From Microcoleus sp. FACHB-1515 (GTDB lineage: Bacteria; Cyanobacteriota; Cyanobacteriia; Elainellales; Elainellaceae): a stretch of 64,000 nucleotides of DNA. A program made the position numbers and the translations under genes. This document shows positions 1 to 8,199 of the stretch, piece by piece. Numbering within the stretch: the stretch's first letter is position 1; every line of letters starts with the position of its first letter. The notes beneath the pieces were generated by a model, which saw only the letters and a program-made list of their open reading frames with translations, was not told where the DNA came from and did no database searches. The stretch is from assembly GCF_014696105.1 (NCBI RefSeq), contig NZ_JACJPO010000023.1, positions 1 to 64,000 on the forward strand, written 5' to 3'.

Positions 1-2
1 AC

Positions 3-80
3 TATGAGTTATTACCGCAAACATCCGAGATGTTGATCTACATTGCCATGATTCGCCTGATGCTAAGGCGCTTGGTATAA
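3..80 (+). mobile_element. IS5-family-like transposase, C-terminal tail (cut by window start)
   Basis: The frame entering from the left edge ends in SEMLIYIAMIRLMLRRL-V and a TAA stop. This ending resembles the C-terminus of IS5-type (IS427/IS1031 group) transposases, which often finish in a similar MIRLMLRRL helix. Only 25 codons are visible, so it cannot be told whether the element is intact. No terminal inverted repeat was recognised in the following 60 bases. The family call is from memory of such C-termini and is moderate at best. The toxin-antitoxin pair next to it fits an accessory edge. Confidence 0.5.
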
Positions 81-144
81 AGCTTACACCTCTCACCTTT
101 TCAAACGTCCTCTGATGGTGATGGAGGTGCGATCGCCCTTCAAG

Positions 145-429
145 CTAACGTTGATTGACTTCATTCAAAGCTTTTTGAATGAGTTCACCACTCACACCAT
201 GACGCTTTAAGCTAGCGATCAGTGCGGAAACCGTATCGCCCTCCAAATGCTCCAAATCAGCGCGAAGTCCTTGTCCAATGTAAGCCCGCGCTAAAGGTTG
301 ATAGCCAGAAAAGCCAAGCAGCGGTGCAACCCGCTTCAAATCTTCAATCACATCTTCGGGAATGCGAATCGTGATTGTCGTCATCGGACGATTCTTATCT
401 AACCGCTTTTTGAGTGCCTCAGCTTTCAT
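145..429 (-). CDS. brnA: BrnA-like antitoxin (ribbon-helix-helix type)
   Basis: A 94-residue protein beginning MKAEALKKRL and carrying TTITIRIPEDVIEDLKRVA, the beta-strand plus helix pattern of a ribbon-helix-helix DNA-binding antitoxin. Its start lies inside the 3' end of the toxin gene with an 11-base overlap, the usual translational coupling of toxin-antitoxin pairs. This start was chosen because AGGAGCG lies about 8 bases upstream; the open frame extends 23 codons further but without a ribosome site. In known BrnTA modules the antitoxin binds the toxin and represses the shared promoter. Toxin-first order is also typical of BrnTA. Confidence 0.8.
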   Translation of the reverse strand: MKAEALKKRLDKNRPMTTITIRIPEDVIEDLKRVAPLLGFSGYQPLARAYIGQGLRADLEHLEGDTVSALIASLKRHGVSGELIQKALNEVNQR

Positions 430-715
430 AATATTCTCGCTCCTGGCGTGTTGCTTTTCGAGCCGAAATAATCCGAATGATGTCGTTTTCACGCTCAATG
501 TAAACGACGTATAGGAGGTTCCAGCGTCTGTCTAAACCAATGACTGCATCTCGCGCCTCATCGTTGCGACTGGCATCAACAACCACAAGCAGCGGATCGA
601 AAAAGGCTTCTGTCGCTTGCTGAAACATGACACCATCATGGTTGATCGGGTTGATCCTGGCTTTCTCGTCATTCCAAATGAAGGTAATGCCGTTGAGTAC
701 GAAATACACATCCAT
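419..715 (-). CDS. brnT: BrnT-like ribonuclease toxin
   Basis: A 98-residue protein with the BrnT signature in order: an N-terminal FIWNDEKARIN strand-helix, the FFDPLLVVVDASRNDEAR middle, GLDRRWNLLYVVYIER, and the C-terminal IIRIISARKATRQEREYYE. The family folds like RelE and cleaves RNA. The ATG at 715 fits the family length; an in-frame TTG at 733 would add six residues and sits against a palindrome. The antitoxin gene overlaps its end. It is likely autoregulated through the small dyad just upstream, as known BrnTA operons are. Family assignment is firm; activity is inferred. Confidence 0.85.
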   Translation of the reverse strand: MDVYFVLNGITFIWNDEKARINPINHDGVMFQQATEAFFDPLLVVVDASRNDEARDAVIGLDRRWNLLYVVYIERENDIIRIISARKATRQEREYYES

Positions 716-734
716 ACTCTGTAGCGTAGGCAAG

Positions 735-746
735 ATGTATTTACAT
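735..746. promoter_or_regulatory. Palindrome upstream of brnT, candidate BrnA operator
   Basis: ATGTA-tt-TACAT, perfect 5-base arms with a two-base centre, lies 20 bases upstream of the toxin ATG. A TTGACA hexamer sits beside it on the minus strand. Ribbon-helix-helix antitoxins bind short palindromes at this place, so an autoregulatory site is a reasonable inference. Confidence 0.35.
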
Positions 747-1123
747 TGTCAATACGATCGCCTTCTCGCAAAACTCGATCGCCCCATTCCCCCTGCGGCA
801 TCTTGAATTCAGCAGAAATCAACCTTGTGTAAGAAGCCCGATCGCTCCCCACTCGATCGCAATACCAGCGTTCAGGCAGCAATCCAGATCAGAAGTTGAC
901 GAATGTGCTGGAAATTTCGATCGATTGTCGGGCGATCGTGCTGATGGTGATGGGAGTGCGATCGTCTTCACATTCAACCTTCAACTTTCGGATCCAACAG
1001 CACAAGTCAGCGGTTGAAAATAGCCTTGGACGCAGTGATGATAATGTATAAATCTACTGCACTGGTTAGTTAGGCTACTTCGTAGAACTGAGTCTGTTTG
1101 ACTCAAATCGCTACCTAAATAAC
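747..1123. other. Gene-free stretch with degenerate repeat sequence
   Basis: No convincing gene is present. The stretch is rich in CGATCG cores and contains one copy of an approximately 50-base sequence that recurs at 1745-1793. It also contains CTGATGGTGATGGGAGTGCG near 928-950, which nearly repeats at 111-133. These look like remnants of a dispersed repeat rather than coding sequence. Confidence 0.5.
771..820. repeat. Degenerate dispersed repeat, copy A
   Basis: Centred on CGATCGCCCC, a C-rich stretch, TGCGGCAT and a tGAAtTcAG-like end. It aligns over about 50 bases with copy B at 1745-1793, with small indels and roughly three quarters of bases matching by eye. Both copies flank the small membrane-protein gene. 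Confidence 0.45.
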
Positions 1124-1645
1124 TTACCAATCAGAATCATTTATGTAAGCAAGTTGACCTGTTGAAGAATAAAACAGTGTGACGTTATCACCATGACTTC
1201 CTGAGTAGCATTGTCCTCCGACCAAATCTAATGGTTGCCACCAATCCTCTGGAAGAAACCAACTTGGTTCAGATAACTGTTGTCCACGTTCAGATAACAG
1301 TTGTATGCAATGGTTACTCGTAGTAGGGCTTAGTTCCATCTGCCGAGCAAACTCCTCAACATTCGATGGTTTCACGTTAAAGCGGCAGAAGTAGGAAAAA
1401 CCATCTGCAACTAGTCCATTAGTGCGGCATCGGAGGTTGTGTACGGCTCCGATCAGACTCGGATACGGATATTGAATGTGAAACCCAACATAAGTTGGAA
1501 CAATACGAGCTGAATTTAGCAGATATGGAACAGCGAGGTAGAAGAGACAGATCCAAATAACGAAGCAAGAAGTAGGGAAGGTAACCAAAAAAGCAATGAG
1601 TAATCGAGGTTGAATGAAACCTGGATGTCTTAGTAATCGTGCCAT
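1124..1645 (-). CDS. Small membrane-anchored protein of unknown function
   Basis: A 173-residue protein not recognised as a named family. Residues about 14-45 form one long hydrophobic membrane segment. The rest is a soluble domain rich in Trp, Cys and aromatic residues, including FNVKPSNVEEFARQMEL and a C-terminal SSTGQLAYINDSDW. The start is supported by AGAGGAAG about 7 bases upstream. It stands alone between two copies of a degenerate repeat. A small periplasmic or outward-facing protein anchored by its N-terminus is the simplest reading. Confidence 0.6.
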   Translation of the reverse strand: MARLLRHPGFIQPRLLIAFLVTFPTSCFVIWICLFYLAVPYLLNSARIVPTYVGFHIQYPYPSLIGAVHNLRCRTNGLVADGFSYFCRFNVKPSNVEEFARQMELSPTTSNHCIQLLSERGQQLSEPSWFLPEDWWQPLDLVGGQCYSGSHGDNVTLFYSSTGQLAYINDSDW

Positions 1646-1744
1646 TGCAACTTCCTCTTCAAAATCTAGAGAACGGTGATTATTTGTCTTTTTAGCCGGA
1701 TGACACCCTTCTCTCTGAAGTTACCCAGCATCCGCCAATATTGC

Positions 1745-1793
1745 AAACCCGATCGCCCCTCTCCCCCGTGCGGCATTCTGAACTGAGTGGTAT
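1745..1793. repeat. Degenerate dispersed repeat, copy B
   Basis: Carries CGATCGCCCC, CTCCCCCGTGCGGCAT and TGAACTGAG and matches copy A at 771-820 in the same order. It ends about 50 bases before the radical SAM gene, so it may lie in that gene's leader. Confidence 0.45.
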
Positions 1794-1844
1794 CGTGAAG
1801 ATATATAACGCTGACATTCAGAAAACCGCCACACCTGACGCGCA

Positions 1845-3419
1845 ATGAGCAACCGGATTCTCTACGTCCGCCTTCCCTGCAATCCGATTTTTCCGATCGG
1901 CGTGGTCTACCTGGCCGATCATGTCCACAAGCTGTTTCCCGACGTGGAGCAGCGGCTATTCGACTTGGGAACCGTGCCGCCGCTGGATTTTGGGCGGGCA
2001 CTCGATCGCGTCATTGACGAGTTTCAGCCGACGCTGCTGGTTTTCTCGTGGCGCGACATTCAGATTTATGCTCCGGTTGGGGGGCGCGGCGGCAATCCGC
2101 TCCAGAACGCCTTTGAGTTTTACTACGCCAGCAATCCGCTGTTGAAGCTGCGCGGCGCACTGGGCGGACTGCGAATGATGAAGGTGTATCTGGGCGAGCT
2201 TTGGCAGAATACGGGTTTGATGAAGCGCGGCATGAAGCGAGCGCGGCGGCACAATCCGAACGTGAAAACGATCGTCGGGGGTGGTGCGGTCAGCGTCTTC
2301 TATGAGCAGATGAACAAGATGCTGCCGAAGGGCACGATCGTCTCGGTCGGAGAAGGCGAAACGCTCTTAGAAAAACTGTTGCGCGGCCAAGACTTTTTGG
2401 ATGAGCGCTGTTTCATTGTCCAAGAGACGGAGATTCGCGATCGCCTGATTCACGAGCAGCCCACGCCGATCGAAAAATCCGCCTGCAACTACGACTACAT
2501 CGCGCAGATTTGGCCGGAGTTTGAATATTACCTGCAAGCGCAAGATTTTTATGTGGGTGTGCAGACGAAGCGCGGCTGTCCGCATAACTGCTGCTACTGC
2601 GTCTATACGGTCGTGGAAGGAAAGCAGGTGCGGATCAATCCGGCTGATGAAGTCGTGAAGGAAATGCGGCAGCTATACGATCGCGGCATTCGCAATTTCT
2701 GGTTTACCGACGCGCAGTTTATTCCCGCCCGTCGCTTCATCGATGATGCGGTTGAACTGCTGCAAAAAATCCTCGATGCGGGCATGGAAGATATTCACTG
2801 GGCGGCGTACATTCGGGCGGACAACATGACGCCGGAATTGGCCGATCTGATGGTGAAAACCGGAATGAACTATTTCGAGATCGGCATTACCAGCGGGTCG
2901 CAGGAACTCGTGCGGAAGATGCGGATGGGCTACAACCTGCGAACCGTCCTGCAAAACTGCCGCGATCTAAAATCTGCGGGATTCAACGATCTGGTTTCGG
3001 TCAACTATTCGTTTAACGTGATTGACGAAACGTTTGACACGATTCGGCAGACGATCGCCTATCACCGCGAGCTAGAGCGGATTTTCGGTGCGGATAAAGT
3101 CGAGCCTGCAATTTTCTTCATTGGCCTTCAGCCGCACACGCATCTGGAAGAACACGCCTTCAAGAACAACGTCCTCAAGCCCGGATATGACCCGCTAGCG
3201 ATTCACCTGCCTTGGGTGGCGAAAAAGCTCTTGTGGAATCCGGAACCGCTCGGATCGTTCTTCGGGGAAGTTTGCCTGGAAGCTTGGCAGCGCAACGAGA
3301 ATGACTTTGGCCGCGAGGTGATGCGAATTTTGGAAGAACGCTTGGGCGTCGCTCCTCTAGAGGAAGCGCTGAGTGCGCCGATCGCCCCTCCTGCCAAAAC
3401 TCTCACGGGCGTCTCCTAG
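1845..3419 (+). CDS. B12-binding-type radical SAM protein
   Basis: A 524-residue protein. The N-terminal 200 residues resemble a cobalamin-binding Rossmann domain (IVGGGAVSVFYEQM, then SVGEGETLLEKLL). A radical SAM core follows, with the iron-sulfur ligand motif CxxxCxxC at Cys245, Cys249 and Cys252 (RGCPHNCCYC). Downstream are FWFTDAQFIPARRF and GITSGSQELVRKMRMGY, typical of the methyltransferase/MiaB-like radical SAM barrel. Cyanobacterial proteins of this length and layout carry the database name photosystem II high light acclimation radical SAM protein; that link is from memory. Substrate unknown. It likely acts in the cytoplasm using S-adenosylmethionine and a 4Fe-4S cluster. Confidence 0.85.
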   Translation: MSNRILYVRLPCNPIFPIGVVYLADHVHKLFPDVEQRLFDLGTVPPLDFGRALDRVIDEFQPTLLVFSWRDIQIYAPVGGRGGNPLQNAFEFYYASNPLLKLRGALGGLRMMKVYLGELWQNTGLMKRGMKRARRHNPNVKTIVGGGAVSVFYEQMNKMLPKGTIVSVGEGETLLEKLLRGQDFLDERCFIVQETEIRDRLIHEQPTPIEKSACNYDYIAQIWPEFEYYLQAQDFYVGVQTKRGCPHNCCYCVYTVVEGKQVRINPADEVVKEMRQLYDRGIRNFWFTDAQFIPARRFIDDAVELLQKILDAGMEDIHWAAYIRADNMTPELADLMVKTGMNYFEIGITSGSQELVRKMRMGYNLRTVLQNCRDLKSAGFNDLVSVNYSFNVIDETFDTIRQTIAYHRELERIFGADKVEPAIFFIGLQPHTHLEEHAFKNNVLKPGYDPLAIHLPWVAKKLLWNPEPLGSFFGEVCLEAWQRNENDFGREVMRILEERLGVAPLEEALSAPIAPPAKTLTGVS

Positions 3420-3480
3420 CAAAAAATGAGAGGATTCGAGATAATTTGAGACAATCGATCGCATCAATTAAGACAATCAA

Positions 3481-4884
3481 ATGTTACCAGGCTCGATCTT
3501 ACAGAAGCTCAAATCTGCCCACACCGACCAGCCCGGAAAGCGCCCGCTGAATTTTGGCGTTTACTACAAAAACACGCTGGTCGCCTTGTGTCACGCGCTC
3601 GAAGATGCAATTTTGGCGGAAAAACATCCAGCCTTGATGATTACTGCCTTCCAGCGGGGTAAGTGGTATCTGCAAGAGGCCGATCGCTACGGCGAAATTG
3701 CCGATCAAGCCGAACAGATTGTCATCCTCGCCGCACCCGATGCCGGATTTCTAGAGCATCCGACGAGCTTGCGATCGAATGTCTCAGTGGTCAGTTTGAA
3801 TCCGGACGATCCCGTAGCGGTCGAGTGGCATTTGATCATCGTCTCACCCGACTATACGGCGATGGTGCTATGTCAGGAACTTTCCGAGGCAGACTATGGC
3901 GCGTCCGGCTTTCCTGAAGATGATCTAGAGCGAAAATTCTACGGCTTCTGGACATTTGAGCCGAGTTTGGTGGTGGAAACGGCGCGGTTGGCGATCGATC
4001 ACGCCGCGCCCTACAACCCAGAATTGCATCGGCAGGTGAGCGATCGCCTCAATCAAATCGAAACCGAACTGCAAAGCGATTCCGCCCTGTGCCATCAGCC
4101 CAAAGCCGACAATTTGGGCGATGTTGTGATGCGCGTCGTCTCCTACCTCAGAACCAGCGAGGAAGAGCATACCTCCCACTCGCTCGATACGAACCTAGTT
4201 TCTAACGAACTTCAGGCATTTTTGCGGGTTGCTCAACTGATCGATCAGGCGGATGTGAGCAATCCAAATGCCGCTGCGGAAGTCGCGTCTTTGGCAGAAA
4301 CGATCGGTCAACTCCTCGATCTTCCCGCTTGGCAGCTTCACCGCTTGCGACTGGCCGGACTGTTGCACCGGATGGCCTTTTTGCAGCAGCGATCGGAATT
4401 GCAGCCCGAAACCCACCGCTACAGCGACGATGCGCCAAGCGTACCCTTGACCTGTCCGCTTGTGCCGGGAACGCAAGTTTTACGGACAATGCAGCGACTC
4501 AGGGCGATCGCTACGATCGTCACGCATCAAACCGAATGGTGGAACGGCAGCGGTCAACCTGCGGGATTGGGCGGCGATGAAATTCCGATCGAATCGCGCA
4601 TTTTGGGATTAGCCTCAACCTTTCAGCAAGAACTCGCTCAGCGGCGCATGGCAGACGGCGATTCGCCGGAAGCTTTGGCGGCAGCGCTATCAGTTTGTCA
4701 ATCGCAGCAGGGCGATCGATTTGATCCGAAACTCGTGGAAGCCCTCGCGCTGCTGGTGAGCGGACTTCAGCAAGGCTTGAGCTTAGAGGTGGTTGTTCCA
4801 AAAATCGCGGCGGGACTGTGGCTGCTCGATTCGCGATCGGACGAAGACTTGCTTAGCGAAGTGTCAACGGCAATGGGGCGATAA
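3481..4884 (+). CDS. DICT sensory domain protein with degenerate HD-GYP-like C-terminus
   Basis: A 467-residue two-part protein. Residues 1 to about 175 match the DICT domain, found with diguanylate cyclases and two-component systems; landmarks are PLNFGVYYKNTLVALCHALED, FQRGKWYLQEADRYGEIA and RKFYGFWTFEP. Residues about 240-460 look like an HD-GYP domain: LRLAGLLHRMAF at the HD site, then HQTEWWNGSGQPAGLGGDEI and SRILGLASTF. The catalytic His-Asp doublet is His296-Arg297, and GYP is replaced by GQP, so cyclic-di-GMP hydrolysis is doubtful and a binding or scaffold role is more likely. The stop codon touches the next gene's ATG, giving a two-gene operon. Confidence 0.8.
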   Translation: MLPGSILQKLKSAHTDQPGKRPLNFGVYYKNTLVALCHALEDAILAEKHPALMITAFQRGKWYLQEADRYGEIADQAEQIVILAAPDAGFLEHPTSLRSNVSVVSLNPDDPVAVEWHLIIVSPDYTAMVLCQELSEADYGASGFPEDDLERKFYGFWTFEPSLVVETARLAIDHAAPYNPELHRQVSDRLNQIETELQSDSALCHQPKADNLGDVVMRVVSYLRTSEEEHTSHSLDTNLVSNELQAFLRVAQLIDQADVSNPNAAAEVASLAETIGQLLDLPAWQLHRLRLAGLLHRMAFLQQRSELQPETHRYSDDAPSVPLTCPLVPGTQVLRTMQRLRAIATIVTHQTEWWNGSGQPAGLGGDEIPIESRILGLASTFQQELAQRRMADGDSPEALAAALSVCQSQQGDRFDPKLVEALALLVSGLQQGLSLEVVVPKIAAGLWLLDSRSDEDLLSEVSTAMGR

Positions 4885-5523
4885 ATGGTGGACTTGCAGG
4901 CGGTTCGATCGGGCAAACTCAAGCATCTGGCGGGAGCCGATCTCGAAGATGAAGACTTGTCAAACGCCAACCTTAGCGGCGTCAATTTGTCGGGCGCGAA
5001 CTTAGTCGGAGCCGATTTGCGTGGTGCAAAGCTTTCGGGCGCAAGACTTGACGGCGCGACTTTAATCGGCTGTCAGTTAGCGAATACGGATTTGCGGGCG
5101 AATCTGCTGGGCGCAAACTTAATGCAGGCGGATTTAACTGAGGCGGATTTGCGGGGAAGCAATCTGCGTGGCAGTAACTTAATGCAGGCGAGCTTGATGC
5201 GGACTTCGCTTGCGGGTGCGTTTCTGAGCGGGGCAAATCTGATGGGCGTGAATCTGCAAAATGTCGATTTGCGGGGAGCCGATTTGCGCGGGGCAAACCT
5301 CAGCAGCGCAAATCTGCACGGCGCGAATTTGACGCAGGCGGATTTGCAGGGCGCAATGCTGAGCGGGGCAAATTTGGAGGAAGCGGATTTGCGCGAGGCG
5401 AATTTTGCAGGCGCAAACTTGACGGGCGCAAATTTGCTGTGTGCAGATTTGGAAGGTGCAAATTTGACGGGCACGAACTTAAGCGATTGCTGTGTGGTGG
5501 GAACGGTGCTGGCGGCTGCGTAG
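4885..5523 (+). CDS. Pentapeptide repeat protein
   Basis: A 212-residue protein made almost wholly of A(D/N)LXX pentapeptides from about residue 12 to 205, for example GANLVGADLRGAKLSGARL. Such repeats fold into a right-handed quadrilateral beta-helix. There is no signal peptide, so it is probably cytoplasmic. It begins directly at the stop of the DICT gene (TAAATG) and is surely co-translated with it. Partner binding is the usual guess for cyanobacterial members; the exact role is unknown. Repetitive codons create long spurious frames on the opposite strand. Confidence 0.9.
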   Translation: MVDLQAVRSGKLKHLAGADLEDEDLSNANLSGVNLSGANLVGADLRGAKLSGARLDGATLIGCQLANTDLRANLLGANLMQADLTEADLRGSNLRGSNLMQASLMRTSLAGAFLSGANLMGVNLQNVDLRGADLRGANLSSANLHGANLTQADLQGAMLSGANLEEADLREANFAGANLTGANLLCADLEGANLTGTNLSDCCVVGTVLAAA

Positions 5524-5620
5524 CGATCGCTTGCGGAGGAGGTACGGCGTGCTCTGATCGGCTACGCACCTGCTTCGTGTTCTCCTGCGATCGGTGTCGC
5601 ACACATCGTAATCAGTCTGC

Positions 5621-6046
5621 TTAGGATCGCCCAAGACAGCCACAAATTTGCTGCTGCAAAAAGAGGAGCAAATCAGCAACGGTTTCCATCGGAATTTGAT
5701 CGAGGCGATCGCTCAAATCCACATTAAACTGCTGCTGAATGTCATCACACAGCGTTAGCTGCCAGTCATAGCCACAAATTTCCGTCCACTGCAAATCGGC
5801 TTCGAGGCGATCGGTTGGCAGGACATGCGCGAAATTGAGGCCAGAGCAGCGCTGCAATGCGGCATAAGCAAACTGAGCGATCGATTGGGAGATGCCAATC
5901 GGCTGACAGTCTTTGAGCCATTCCGCAATCGATCGGGCTGGACGCCGCTGCAACTGACGATTCACCTGTCGGCGCAGTCTCACATTTGGACTGAGATCGC
6001 GATAGGTTTGAACGCTGCACACTAAATTTTTGAGCCTGCCCCACAT
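5621..6046 (-). CDS. Conserved-looking small protein of unknown function
   Basis: A 141-residue soluble protein. The N-terminal half is basic (RLRRQVNRQLQRRPARSIAEWL). The C-terminal half contains WQLTLCDDIQQQFNVDLSDRL and METVADLLLFLQ, which loosely resembles acyl-carrier-like or DUF1493-like helical proteins. GAGG lies about 10 bases upstream of the ATG. It is convergent with the pentapeptide gene and divergent from the DUF389 gene. I do not recognise the family with certainty. Confidence 0.6.
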   Translation of the reverse strand: MWGRLKNLVCSVQTYRDLSPNVRLRRQVNRQLQRRPARSIAEWLKDCQPIGISQSIAQFAYAALQRCSGLNFAHVLPTDRLEADLQWTEICGYDWQLTLCDDIQQQFNVDLSDRLDQIPMETVADLLLFLQQQICGCLGRS

Positions 6047-6275
6047 GAAGATGCCTCGGCTGAATCTGACTTCAGTATGCCCAGCAAAAGGCGCGATCGC
6101 TTTCTCAGCCCGCCCGATTGCATGAGCGATCGCGATTGGCTTTCAGCACGACTAGAAAAACCCGTTGATTTTGGAAAGCTGTTGAGCGCCATTCAGACTT
6201 TGGGCGATCGCTGTTCTTCTGCAAAAGTCGTTTGGAGGTCAGTAGAATTCGATAGCAGCCTTTTGAGGGGGTTTG

Positions 6276-7274
6276 ATGCTGGGACATTGGCGCGATCGCT
6301 TCCGCAACTTGCACAATTTGCACTGCGACCCGATGCAGCTTGAGCAGATGCAGGCCGACCTGCTAGCTGAATCCACGCTCAACGCCCAATTTCTCATTCT
6401 CATTGTTGGCTCCTGCGCGATCGCCACGTTTGGCCTGCTGTCCAACAGTGCTGCTGTGATCATCGGCGCGATGATTGTGGCTCCGCTGATGCTGCCGATT
6501 CGCGGCGTAGCGTTCGCAGCACTCTCCGGCAATCTCCGGCTGTTTCGCAAAGGTGCAATCGCGCTTACAGTCGGCACGCTACTGGCAATTGCGATCGCCT
6601 ACAGCATCGGGCGAGTGGTGCAGTTTGCCGAATATGGCAGCGAAGTGTTGGCGCGATCGCAGCCGACACTGCTCGATCTGGGCGTGGCGATCGCGGCAGG
6701 CGGCATCAGCGGCTATGCCAAGGTGGAGCCGAAAATATCGGGCAGCTTGGCAGGCACGGCGATCGCGGTTGCTCTGATGCCGCCCGTGTGCGTGATCGGC
6801 TTGGGACTAGCGCAGATGAACACATCACTCAGTCAAGGTGCAACACTGCTGTACCTGACGAACCTGCTGGGCATTGCGCTTGCGTGCATGATGGCGTTTT
6901 TGCTCACGGGCTACGCTACGTTGCATCGGGCACGACGAGCGTTGCTGCTGGCGCTGGGGTTGACTGTGGTTCTGGTTGTGCCGCTGGGTGTGAGTTTTGC
7001 CCGCTTGGTACGGCAGGCGCGACTGGAAACGAGTGTCGAACGTGCTCTGCTCGATCGCACCGTGACGTTTCAGCGGGTCGAACTGCTCAGAAGTCAAACC
7101 AACTGGCAGGCCAATCCGCCGGAAGTCCGGCTGAGCGTGCGAGCGCAAGCACCGATCACGCCGCGCCAAGTTGGGCTGCTCGAAGCCTTCATCACGCAAG
7201 AAATGGGACAGCCATTTCAGCTTGTTTTCGAGGTCGGGCAGGTTGAAGAGGTGCGATCGACCTCCCGCCCATAG
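6276..7274 (+). CDS. DUF389 family membrane protein
   Basis: A 332-residue integral membrane protein. The DUF389 signature is clear: NAQFLILIVGSCAIATFGLL, NSAAVIIGAMIVAPLMLPI and GYAKVEPKISGSLAGTAIAVALMPPVCVIGLG. About six or seven membrane segments lie between residues 40 and 250, followed by a soluble C-terminal tail. The ATG at 6276 has GAGGGGG five bases upstream; a TTG one codon earlier is less likely. The family is widespread, its function poorly defined, and transport is often proposed. It stands alone between divergent and convergent neighbours. Confidence 0.85.
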   Translation: MLGHWRDRFRNLHNLHCDPMQLEQMQADLLAESTLNAQFLILIVGSCAIATFGLLSNSAAVIIGAMIVAPLMLPIRGVAFAALSGNLRLFRKGAIALTVGTLLAIAIAYSIGRVVQFAEYGSEVLARSQPTLLDLGVAIAAGGISGYAKVEPKISGSLAGTAIAVALMPPVCVIGLGLAQMNTSLSQGATLLYLTNLLGIALACMMAFLLTGYATLHRARRALLLALGLTVVLVVPLGVSFARLVRQARLETSVERALLDRTVTFQRVELLRSQTNWQANPPEVRLSVRAQAPITPRQVGLLEAFITQEMGQPFQLVFEVGQVEEVRSTSRP

Positions 7275-7465
7275 CTCAGCAGCCTGCATCCAATTGTGCT
7301 GTCTTTGATTTACGCGGTACCAGGCTTCGCAAAAATCAGCTTGATGCAAATACCGCGATTTGCCTATTTGGTTTTGCATCAGAGAATTGTGACAGACAAT
7401 AACCAGATTCAAGATTTGCTTGCTCAACGAGCGTCAACAGTGAGCGAGAGTTGATGCTATTGCAA

Positions 7466-8005
7466 TTAATGCTGTCGATATTTCTCAAGGATCGACAGCG
7501 TATATTCCTGAATCGAAGGATATTCTGTGCCGTTGTAGAACTGTGGCGTGGTGGAATTGTACCAATCGGCTCGGCCACTGTACCAGCGACTTGCCACCAT
7601 GCGAACGGCAATTTCTTTGTCGCCATCCGATCGATCGATCGCATCTTGCCAATATTCCGTCAGCTTGTGATTGAGAATTGCGATTTGCAGATCGGGACGT
7701 GCCAAAAATTCATCGGGCGTCAGCGTATAGCCCAGTGCTGCTTTGCTCCAGGGAGCGACATTTTCAGGCATCACTTGACCGTAGCCTAAAGCTCCACTGT
7801 CGGGATTCACCGCTCGAAAATTTCCGGCACTTTCTTGACCAACGATCGAATGCCGCAGCGCTTCAAGATCGTTTGCACTAATCGAACTTCCGTTTGCATA
7901 TCGCAGCAGCGTTGGAAACACAAAGCCCAGCAAAAATACAATCAAAACACTATTGATCACAAGCTCGATCAGCGATTTTGTGCTTTTTTGAAGTTTATCC
8001 TGCAT
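7466..8005 (-). CDS. Membrane-anchored lytic transglycosylase-like protein
   Basis: A 179-residue protein with one N-terminal membrane segment (about residues 12-34) that places the rest outside the cytoplasmic membrane. The soluble domain has the SLT-type lysozyme pattern: the catalytic glutamate region IVGQESAGNF (Glu58) and then GALGYGQVMPENVAPW, corresponding to the family's G(L/Y)xQxMP block. The ending SIQEYTLSILEKYRQ also fits transglycosylases. Peptidoglycan cleavage in the periplasm is the expected activity. The ATG at 8005 follows a TTG; neither has a strong ribosome site. Confidence 0.75.
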   Translation of the reverse strand: MQDKLQKSTKSLIELVINSVLIVFLLGFVFPTLLRYANGSSISANDLEALRHSIVGQESAGNFRAVNPDSGALGYGQVMPENVAPWSKAALGYTLTPDEFLARPDLQIAILNHKLTEYWQDAIDRSDGDKEIAVRMVASRWYSGRADWYNSTTPQFYNGTEYPSIQEYTLSILEKYRQH

Positions 8006-8037
8006 CAAAATTCAAAAGGAAACACGGTAAAGAGACG

Positions 8038-8199
8038 ATGCTCCTATACAGTTCTATCGCAAGCTGGCTCGATCGTCTCGCGCAGCAGTTAAATTTAGTC
8101 ACAAAATTCCTGCTGGATCGATCGCTGCATCGACAGAACGCCTCCTTGTCTTTTGAGTCGATCGATATGATGAAAAGGCTGTTTGCGAGCAACGCTTGA
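8038..8199 (+). CDS. Possible small protein upstream of the EamA transporter
   Basis: An open frame of 53 residues (MLLYSSIASWLDRLAQQLN at the start, MMKRLFASNA at the end). Its TGA directly precedes the transporter ATG, so translation could be coupled. GAGACG upstream is a weak ribosome site. The composition is amphipathic and the sequence overlaps a CGATCG-rich stretch. It may be a leader peptide or simply noncoding. Confidence 0.25.
   Translation: MLLYSSIASWLDRLAQQLNLVTKFLLDRSLHRQNASLSFESIDMMKRLFASNA

Noticed and set aside
5073-5474. Minus-strand repetitive KFAP-rich frame
   Set aside because: It is the mirror of the pentapeptide repeats; repetitive codons keep the opposite frame open.
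6077-6343. Plus-strand frame of 88 codons before the DUF389 gene
   Set aside because: It overlaps the well-supported DUF389 start, is full of CGATCG-derived residues and has no ribosome site.
6825-7427. Minus-strand frame of 200 codons
   Set aside because: Most of it is antisense to the DUF389 gene, and the part outside is short and without family features.
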